Shown here one piece after another: positions 1 through 4,639 of a stretch of 6,398 bases of DNA (positions within the stretch are counted from its first letter, which is position 1; each line of letters starts with the position of its first letter). The DNA lies in the NCBI GenBank assembly GCA_002711965.1, contig PASM01000006.1, forward strand, positions 69,613 to 76,010, given 5' to 3'. The DNA is from Chloroflexota bacterium. Its GTDB lineage: Bacteria > Chloroflexota > Dehalococcoidia > UBA1151 > TMED-70. The notes beneath the pieces are model-generated. The model had not been told where the DNA came from and searched no databases. It worked only from the letters and a program-made list of their open reading frames with translations. A program made the translations under genes and the position numbers.

Positions 1-891
1 TGTGCAGAAGAAGTAAATTATCAATGGATTATTCCGACAAATCCTCAGATCAGTGAAACTATTACCATGGCTCCTGATAGAGGAGCTGTGGCAATTACCG
101 TAACAGGAGTCCCAATATTTGGCCCTGAAGAAGGACCTGGGGGTGATGCTGTTGCATTGCACTTTGATTATTTTGAAGAGGATAGGCAACCTATAGAAAT
201 TGGTGTGTGCGGAGGACATTCTGCTGGAGCTTATTTTCATTATCATTTTGATGCCAATTGTATGCATTGGCACCCAGAGGGGACAGGCTTAGATTGGGAA
301 GATTGGGATTACAAAACTTCTTTAGATCCTAGCGAACACTCTCCTATAATAGGATTTGCCTTTGATGGATTCCCCATTTATGGTCCGTATGGCTGGGATT
401 CTTATAAAAATGTTATAGAAATTACTTCTAGCTATAAATTAAAAAAAGGCGCTAATGGATATGGGGGTATAGATGATTGGGAATATATTGAAGGATTAGG
501 AGATACAGATGAATGCAATGGGCTTTCAAGTCCTACACCTGAAGTTCCAGATGGGATTTATCATTACATTAGCTCCATAAGAAATGGAGAAGGGGAAATT
601 GGATTCCCTTATTTTTTACTTTGCTACCATGGAATTCCAGAGCAGTCTAATTTTGATCAAGGAGGAACACAACAAGGACCTCCAGCTAGAAATCAAATGC
701 AAGGTGGTGCAAATATTGGAAGAAATCAACCTCCAGATTTTTCTGAAGCCGCTTCTAAGTTAGGAATTTCTCAAGAAGAGCTATTATCTGCATTAGGAGG
801 CCCGCCGCCTGACTTAGAAAAAGCTGCAGAAGTACTTGGTGTATCAATTGATGAACTAAGAGAAATCATCCCTCTTCCGCCTAGAAGGTAA
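1..891 (+). CDS. YHYH-domain protein, 5'-truncated by window edge
   Basis: The frame is open from base 1, 22 codons before the first ATG (67), so the true start and any signal peptide lie outside the window; 296 residues are visible. Numbering from base 1, the YHYH hallmarks are an HSAGAYFHYH stretch (about 73-82) followed by a Cys, an FDGFPIYGPYG block (about 121-131), DECNG, GIYHY (185-189) and FPYFLLCYHG (202-211). These match the YHYH domain family, found mostly in exported proteins of environmental bacteria. The conserved His, Tyr and Cys suggest metal binding or a fold held by disulfides, but no biochemical role is established to my knowledge. A Gly/Gln/Pro-rich linker leads to two about 21-residue repeats (246-266 and 271-291) and a short Pro/Arg tail. 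The gene is richer in G+C than the operon downstream. The family call is firm; function and export are inferred. Confidence 0.85.
   Translation, partial: CAEEVNYQWIIPTNPQISETITMAPDRGAVAITVTGVPIFGPEEGPGGDAVALHFDYFEEDRQPIEIGVCGGHSAGAYFHYHFDANCMHWHPEGTGLDWEDWDYKTSLDPSEHSPIIGFAFDGFPIYGPYGWDSYKNVIEITSSYKLKKGANGYGGIDDWEYIEGLGDTDECNGLSSPTPEVPDGIYHYISSIRNGEGEIGFPYFLLCYHGIPEQSNFDQGGTQQGPPARNQMQGGANIGRNQPPDFSEAASKLGISQEELLSALGGPPPDLEKAAEVLGVSIDELREIIPLPPRR
736..873 (+). repeat. Tandem about 21-residue repeats at the C-terminus of the YHYH protein
   Basis: Two copies (736-798 and 811-873) encode related helical segments. Copy 1 carries AASKLGISQEELLSALG and copy 2 carries AAEVLGVSIDELREIIP, each starting with Asp and preceded by a Pro-Pro run. 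The pattern Asp-x3-Ala-Ala-x2-Leu-Gly-(Ile/Val)-Ser-x2-Glu-Leu recurs with 25-residue spacing. Similar short Leu-Gly repeats occur at the ends of other exported proteins as I recall, possibly as small helical binding or anchoring modules. The repeat is seen directly; its role is unknown. Confidence 0.7.
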
Positions 892-936
892 CAAATAAAA
901 GAGATTTTTTTTCAATAAATCTTGTAATTAATTCTG

Positions 937-966
937 TTGACTTAATTAGAACACTTGTTCTAAAAT
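937..966 (+). promoter_or_regulatory. Sigma70-type promoter of the two-gene operon
   Basis: TTGACT (937-942) matches the -35 consensus at five of six bases. TAAAAT (961-966) matches the -10 consensus at five of six. The spacer is 18 bp. Transcription would start near 973, leaving a leader of about 24 nt before the ATG at 997. This is the best promoter in the window and is interleaved with two operator palindromes, as expected for a strong promoter held off by a repressor. Confidence 0.75.
948..961. promoter_or_regulatory. LexA (SOS) box 1, in the promoter spacer
   Basis: AGAACACTTGTTCT contains GAAC-N4-GTTC, the core of the LexA/DinR operator of Gram-positive bacteria, also reported for Dehalococcoides. 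It fills the 3' part of the -35/-10 spacer and touches the first base of the -10 box, so a bound dimer would block RNA polymerase. The LexA assignment is inferred from the motif; no lexA gene lies in this window. Confidence 0.75.
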
Positions 967-979
967 GAACATATGTTCT
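966..979. promoter_or_regulatory. LexA (SOS) box 2, over the predicted transcription start
   Basis: TGAACATATGTTCT holds GAACATATGTTC, identical to the 12-base core of the Bacillus subtilis LexA consensus CGAACATATGTTCG. It begins at the last base of the -10 box and covers the predicted start of transcription. Its centre is 18 bp from that of box 1. Two boxes bracketing one -10 element imply tight, possibly cooperative repression. Confidence 0.82.
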
Positions 980-983
980 AATT

Positions 984-989
984 AAGGAG
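984..989 (+). promoter_or_regulatory. Strong ribosome binding site of the first operon gene
   Basis: AAGGAG lies 7 nt before the ATG at 997, near-ideal placement. It overlaps the outer arm of the operator dyad (ends at 985). Both genes of this operon have clear Shine-Dalgarno sites, whereas rlmN and pstB here do not, suggesting high translation once derepressed. Confidence 0.8.
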
Positions 990-996
990 TTTATTA

Positions 997-1518
997 ATGA
1001 CAACGAAATTTTCAGAAAATGTTTTCAGTAATACTGAAGAAACTAAATTATTAACAGATAATAATTTGATAAGATCTATAGCCTCAAGCATAATCAATAA
1101 AAAAGAATGTCAATATGACGTAGGGGTTGAATGTTTTTATTGCTGGCACGAAGCAATGAATGATTTAAGAATATGGACATTAGTTAAGAACAATCATGAA
1201 TATTCTAAGTGCGCTGTATTTAGTTCTTTGATAATAGAATGCTTGTATCCAGCTGTATTAAAGATGATTAATAAAGTCAATGAATTTAATAATTTTGATT
1301 TTCTTTTTTCAAAAAACCATAATGAAATATCATATGATAAATCAAAGTATGTTTTTTCTAATAAATTGGATCATTCTGATAAATTTTTGATAGCAGAAAA
1401 TATTGATCTATATGGTCAAAACTTAGATTCAATAAATGCTTTAGTGAAAATAAATGTTCTTAAAAACAGGTACTCTCAAGAATATTTTTATGTTTCTAAT
1501 AATTGTAATCATATTTAG
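997..1518 (+). CDS. Uncharacterised 173-residue protein, first gene of the putative SOS operon
   Basis: I do not recognise this protein. The ATG is set by AAGGAG 7 nt upstream and a promoter ending at 966. There is no signal peptide or clear membrane segment, so it is probably cytoplasmic. A Cys cluster stands near the N-terminus (C38, C46, C49, followed by W50-H51-E52), with further Cys at 72, 82 and 169 and His residues that could complete a metal site. Residues about 51-93 look helical (AMNDLRIWTLV, then CLYPAVLKMINKV); the rest is rich in Asn, Lys and Ser, as expected for about 25% GC coding. The stop codon overlaps the next gene's ribosome binding site, so the two genes are co-transcribed and probably translationally coupled. 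LexA boxes suggest induction by DNA damage. Possible roles include a cell-cycle checkpoint protein, a nucleic-acid binding protein or part of a selfish element; the sequence does not choose among them. Confidence 0.75.
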   Translation: MTTKFSENVFSNTEETKLLTDNNLIRSIASSIINKKECQYDVGVECFYCWHEAMNDLRIWTLVKNNHEYSKCAVFSSLIIECLYPAVLKMINKVNEFNNFDFLFSKNHNEISYDKSKYVFSNKLDHSDKFLIAENIDLYGQNLDSINALVKINVLKNRYSQEYFYVSNNCNHI

Positions 1519-1521
1519 GAG
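1517..1521 (+). promoter_or_regulatory. Ribosome binding site fixing the start of the HTH gene
   Basis: AGGAG overlaps the TAG stop (1516-1518) of the upstream gene and lies 7 nt before the ATG at 1529. This supports 1529 over the in-frame ATG at 1454, which lies inside the upstream gene. Confidence 0.75.
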
Positions 1522-1528
1522 TGCTGTA

Positions 1529-1867
1529 ATGACAATGATTGAAAATAATAATTCAGCTTCTAAAGATTTTTTTCTTGATGATGGCTGTGAATATTCAAAA
1601 AGTTGCTTAGAATGCCCTTTGACTCTTTGTAAATATGATGATCCTATCTTGGATAATTCTAAATCAAAAAATAATAGAAATATTATTATTGCTAATATGA
1701 AAAAAAGCAATATGACAAATAAAGATATAGCCGAAACATTGAATATTTCTACTAGAACTGTTCATCGAGTTTTGAGCCAAGAAAATATTATTAGTCAAAA
1801 ATTTGTACTAGACCTCAAGAATCAAAATATAATAAAAAAAACTCATTTGATTAGTATGAGGAACTAA
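1529..1867 (+). CDS. Small Cys-cluster plus helix-turn-helix protein, second gene of the putative SOS operon
   Basis: The protein has 112 residues from the ATG at 1529. The same frame is open to an ATG at 1454, but that extension lies within the upstream gene and would add a hydrophobic segment unlike the rest. Residues 20-38 hold C20-x5-C26-x2-C29-P-L-x2-C34-x-Y-D-D, a compact four-Cys motif able to bind zinc or an iron-sulfur cluster. An Asn/Ser/Lys-rich linker follows. Residues about 51-82 form a helix-turn-helix: NKDIAETLNIS, a turn, then TRTVHRVLS as recognition helix, in the style of Homeodomain-like or resolvase-type HTHs. The tail is basic. I recall similar Cys-Pro-Leu-x2-Cys plus HTH small proteins in Chloroflexota and some other bacteria, without assigned function. 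It is likely a DNA-binding regulator, perhaps of its own operon or of other damage-response genes. If the Cys motif holds a cluster it could sense redox state; that is inference. Confidence 0.75.
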   Translation: MTMIENNNSASKDFFLDDGCEYSKSCLECPLTLCKYDDPILDNSKSKNNRNIIIANMKKSNMTNKDIAETLNISTRTVHRVLSQENIISQKFVLDLKNQNIIKKTHLISMRN

Positions 1868-1870
1868 GTC

Positions 1871-2003
1871 AAATCTCTTCTTTGGATAAAGGCTTCTAAG
1901 AAAAGTTGTGTTCAAGATTTTACTCCCCAAAAAACATAAAGTTTTTGAAACTACAGGTTTTCTATATAAACTACCTCGAACGCTTTATTTAAAGAAGAGA
2001 TTT
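1871..2003. repeat. Widely spaced inverted repeat between convergent genes
   Basis: AAATCTCTTCTTT (1871-1883) is repeated exactly in inverted orientation at 1991-2003. With mismatches the pairing extends inward: ATAAAG at 1886-1891 pairs with CTTTAT at 1983-1988, giving arms of about 21 bases around a 91-base interior. Inside is a smaller A/T hairpin (AAAAAC 1930-1935, GTTTTT 1941-1946, loop ATAAA). The structure fills the gap between the HTH gene (stop 1867) and phoU (stop 2014). It could be a structured RNA or long 3' UTR stem, a bidirectional transcription end, or the remnant of a small inverted-repeat element. It lacks the GC-rich stem and U-tract of a classic terminator, and no target-site duplication is evident. 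Confidence 0.45.
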
Positions 2004-2013
2004 TAATGTAAAA

Positions 2014-2661
2014 TCAATTTCCTACAAGAAGCATTGATCTTTCTGCAATATTTACGCCTCTATCAGCAATTCTTTCCAGGTTATGAGCAACCCATAGTAG
2101 ATATGTTGCTCTTTCTATCTCAAGTGGTTTATTCTTCATTAGTTGAATCAACCTGCCTCTAACATCAGAATTTAACTTATCAATAACGTCGTCCTGTTTT
2201 TGTATCTTATTAAATCTAGTTTTTACTTCCTTGGGGTCTTTTATTAAGAATGTTTCAGTACTCATTCGTAATATTTCAACTGTATTTATACTCATCTGAG
2301 GAATAATTACTAGATCTGTTGGAAGTGGTCTTACTCCCATTTTTATTGTTAGAACAGCTATTCCTTCAGCATAATCTCCAATTCTCTCTAATTCCTCAAT
2401 AACATACATACAAGAAACTATTTCACGTAAATCTGATGCTAAAGGTGCTTGCCTTCTTAAAATTCCCATACATAGCTCTTCTAGGTCATCACACATTTTA
2501 TCTATAACATCATCACCCTTTATTACATCTTTAGCCAATTCCATATTTTGTTCTAGTAAAGAATTTATGGATTTTTCAATTGATGATTCAACTGTGGATG
2601 CCATTATTTTAATTTCAGTTTCTAATCTTTCAAGTTCCTGATCAAACTCTACTCTTGCCAT
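2014..2661 (-). CDS. phoU: PhoU, phosphate transport / Pho regulon regulator
   Basis: The protein has 215 residues, the usual PhoU length, and is all-helical with two related three-helix halves. Each half has the family signature: E92-R-I-G-D-Y-A-E-G-I (first) and E196-R-I-A-D-R-G-V-N-I-A-E (second), whose acidic residues bind metal clusters in known PhoU structures. PhoU is a cytoplasmic adaptor linking the PstSCAB transporter to the PhoR kinase and restraining phosphate uptake when phosphate is plentiful. The start is the ATG at 2659-2661, with GGAAGGA seven bases upstream inside the pstB end. The pstB stop and phoU start share one base (TAATG), so the two are translationally coupled. No phoR/phoB pair is in the window. 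The gene ends with TGA, facing the HTH gene convergently. Confidence 0.95.
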   Translation of the reverse strand: MARVEFDQELERLETEIKIMASTVESSIEKSINSLLEQNMELAKDVIKGDDVIDKMCDDLEELCMGILRRQAPLASDLREIVSCMYVIEELERIGDYAEGIAVLTIKMGVRPLPTDLVIIPQMSINTVEILRMSTETFLIKDPKEVKTRFNKIQKQDDVIDKLNSDVRGRLIQLMKNKPLEIERATYLLWVAHNLERIADRGVNIAERSMLLVGN

Positions 2662-3461
2662 TATCCTATCCTTCCAGTCACATAGTCTTCTGTTCTTTTA
2701 TCTTTTGGATTTCCAAAAACCGAGTCATTTGTACCATACTCTATTAGTTCTCCAATTCTTTCTTGCCCAGCCATCATAACAGCAGCATAATCACAAATTC
2801 TTGTAGCTTGTTGCATGTTATGGGTTACTATTACAATAGTTACATTTGTGGATAATTCTTTAATTAAGTCTTCTAATTTTGAAGTAGATACAGGGTCTAG
2901 AGCAGAAGCAGGTTCATCCATCAAAATTATGTCTGGATTGACTGCGAGTGCTCTTGCTATACATAATCTTTGTTGTTGTCCTCCAGATAACTCTAATCCA
3001 TTATCATCAAGCCTGTCCTTTACTTCTTCCCACAATGCCGCTTTCTGTAAGGATGTCTCTACTATGCTTTCTATTTCATTATTCTTAAATCCATTTATTT
3101 TAGGCCCAAATGCTACATTTTCAAAAATGCTTTTAGGGAACGGATTTGGTTTTTGGAATACCATACCAATTTTGAATCTTATATATGTTGGATCTGATTT
3201 AGGAGAGTAAATCGATGTTTCGTTATACTTAACATCCCCTTCAACTTTGGCAGTTGGGATTAAGTCGTTCATTCGGTTAAAACAGCGAATCAAGGTACTT
3301 TTACCACATCCAGAAGGTCCTATTAAGGCTACGATTTTATTTCTAGGGACATTAAAAGAAACTTTATCTACAGCTTTAGTTTTTCCATAATAGACTGATA
3401 GGTCTTCAGTTGTTAGGATCGCCTCATTCTGATCAATTGTGTCTATGTGCTCTTTTCCCAT
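2661..3461 (-). CDS. pstB: PstB, phosphate ABC transporter ATP-binding subunit
   Basis: This 266-residue ABC ATPase energises high-affinity phosphate import at the inner face of the membrane. Visible motifs: Walker [10 protein letters not shown] (48-56), Q-loop [11 protein letters not shown] (101-111, a PstB hallmark), ABC signature [15 protein letters not shown] (158-172), Walker B ILMDE (179-183) with DPVS following the D-loop, and the switch His in IVTHN (H214). [10 protein letters not shown] after Walker A and the C-terminal [10 protein letters not shown] also fit PstB rather than other ABC ATPases. The order pstB-phoU is canonical, but the permease genes pstC/pstA and the binding protein pstS are not next to it: upstream lies divergent rlmN. 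The start ATG (3459-3461) lacks a clear Shine-Dalgarno sequence; no better in-frame start is visible. TTAACA-like elements in the upstream 89 bp could be part of a Pho box, but repeats are too poor to call. Confidence 0.96.
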   Translation of the reverse strand: MGKEHIDTIDQNEAILTTEDLSVYYGKTKAVDKVSFNVPRNKIVALIGPSGCGKSTLIRCFNRMNDLIPTAKVEGDVKYNETSIYSPKSDPTYIRFKIGMVFQKPNPFPKSIFENVAFGPKINGFKNNEIESIVETSLQKAALWEEVKDRLDDNGLELSGGQQQRLCIARALAVNPDIILMDEPASALDPVSTSKLEDLIKELSTNVTIVIVTHNMQQATRICDYAAVMMAGQERIGELIEYGTNDSVFGNPKDKRTEDYVTGRIG

Positions 3462-3514
3462 TTTGTGAACAATCTGTATTTGTTTATTCTTATATATATT
3501 AACACATCATAATT

Positions 3515-3520
3515 TATAAT
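3515..3520 (+). promoter_or_regulatory. Possible -10 element for rlmN
   Basis: TATAAT is a perfect -10 hexamer 30 bases before the rlmN ATG, giving a start near 3527 and a leader of about 24 nt. No convincing -35 is seen at 17-18 bp spacing (AT-only sequence), and the 3462-3550 region is so AT-rich that a chance match is quite possible. The pstB-phoU promoter must lie in the same stretch on the other strand, but I could not place it. Confidence 0.35.
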
Positions 3521-3550
3521 TGTTAAGAGACTATTAATAATGTTATCCCA

Positions 3551-4639
3551 ATGGAAGATATATATAACTTAACGAAAAAACAAATTATTGAACTTATGGA
3601 AAAAAATAATTTTCCAAAATTTCGAGTGGATCAATTATGGAGATATTTGTATAAAAATGATCTAAATAAATTTGATGATATGAAGAATATTTCAAAAGAA
3701 TTAATTGTTTTTTTAAAGAAATATTTTTATATAGGAAGTGTAGAAGAAGTTAGAAGTATTATTTCGAAGGACAAATCAACATATAAAAGCTTATTTTCAT
3801 TAAAAGATGGCCAAAATGTAGAATCAGTATTGATGAATTATCCTTCAGATGATCATAGAAAACCTAGAAAAACTATTTGTATTTCAAGCCAAGTAGGATG
3901 TGCATTAGGATGTACTTTTTGTGCAACTGGGCAACAAGGCTTTACGAGGCATCTATCTTCAGGTGAAATTATTTCTCAGGTACTTTATTATAAGCAATTA
4001 GATAATAAAGGTTTTTTTGATAAAGTACTAGATAAACCAGAAAAATCCTATAAAGGAATAAAAAATATTGTTTTTATGGGAATGGGCGAACCTTTAGCAA
4101 ATTATGAAAATACCATTAATGCAATTAGGATATTAAATGATAACCAAGGCACAAATTTTGGTGCTAGAAATATCACTGTTTCTACAGTTGGATTAGTTCC
4201 TCAGATCTTAAAATTAGCAGATGAAAAAATACAAATAAATTTAGCTGTATCTATTCATGCTCCTGATAATGAAACAAGATCTCAAACGGTACCAGTAAAT
4301 AAAAGATATCCTATAGAAATGTTAATCGATGCATGTAAGGAATATATAAAAAAAACAAATAGGAAAATATTTTTTGAATATGTTTTATTAAATGAACAAA
4401 ATGATACGTTAGATCATGCCAAAAAATTAGGCTTACTACTGAAAGATATGTTATGTCATGTAAATCTAATTCCGGTAAATCCTACTCCAAAATCAGATTT
4501 TTATAGATCTAAATCTGAAGAAATAAAGCTTTTTCAAAATAAATTAAATTCCTACGGGGTTCCGTCAACTGTTCGAATGGAAAAAGGTATTGAAGTTAGT
4601 GCAGGATGTGGACAATTGGCAAATTCTAATTCTTATTAA
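3551..4639 (+). CDS. rlmN: RlmN, dual-specificity 23S rRNA (A2503-C2) / tRNA (A37-C2) methyltransferase
   Basis: This complete 362-residue radical-SAM enzyme is about the family's usual length. RlmN methylates C2 of A2503 in 23S rRNA and of A37 in some tRNAs, tuning the ribosome's peptidyl-transferase centre and decoding. Visible features: an N-terminal helical RNA-binding region (about 1-60, with FRVDQLWRYLY); the SAM-cluster motif C117-x3-C121-x2-C124 in SSQVGCALGCTFCATG; the SAM-binding GMGEPLANY (177-185); STVGLVP (211-217); and the C-terminal C353 in SAGCGQL, which carries the transferred methyl. C110 corresponds to Cys118 of the E. coli enzyme, the resolving cysteine. All catalytic residues are present. 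Retention of the Cys plus SAGCGQL tail fits RlmN; no feature argues for Cfr. The ATG has no clear Shine-Dalgarno sequence, but the next plausible start would cut the conserved N-terminus. The gene is divergent from pstB and convergent with the oxidoreductase. Confidence 0.96.
   Translation: MEDIYNLTKKQIIELMEKNNFPKFRVDQLWRYLYKNDLNKFDDMKNISKELIVFLKKYFYIGSVEEVRSIISKDKSTYKSLFSLKDGQNVESVLMNYPSDDHRKPRKTICISSQVGCALGCTFCATGQQGFTRHLSSGEIISQVLYYKQLDNKGFFDKVLDKPEKSYKGIKNIVFMGMGEPLANYENTINAIRILNDNQGTNFGARNITVSTVGLVPQILKLADEKIQINLAVSIHAPDNETRSQTVPVNKRYPIEMLIDACKEYIKKTNRKIFFEYVLLNEQNDTLDHAKKLGLLLKDMLCHVNLIPVNPTPKSDFYRSKSEEIKLFQNKLNSYGVPSTVRMEKGIEVSAGCGQLANSNSY

Noticed and set aside
902..922. AGATTT / AAATCT hairpin after the YHYH gene as a terminator
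   Set aside because: The stem is only 6 A/T-rich pairs with a 9-nt loop and no following T-tract.
1454..1528. In-frame N-terminal extension of the HTH protein to an ATG at 1454
   Set aside because: It overlaps the upstream gene by 65 bases, has no ribosome binding site and would add a hydrophobic stretch. The ATG at 1529 has AGGAG at 7 nt.
1441..1710. Minus-strand open frame of 89 codons with a hydrophobic N-terminus
   Set aside because: It lies opposite two better-supported genes with promoter and ribosome binding sites; the hydrophobic character comes from antisense of Asn/Lys-rich codons.
899..2004. 10-bp direct repeat AAGAGATTTT (899-908 and 1995-2004) flanking the two-gene operon, as possible attachment sites of a small island
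   Set aside because: It is short and low in complexity in AT-rich DNA, with no integrase or tRNA gene present; chance is the simpler explanation.
2815..3210. Plus-strand open frame opposite pstB
   Set aside because: It is a shadow of the strongly conserved pstB coding sequence, with no family resemblance of its own.
3462..3550. Pho box upstream of pstB on the minus strand
   Set aside because: TTAACA-like hexamers occur, but not as clear repeats with regular 11-bp spacing; the AT-rich background makes such matches cheap.
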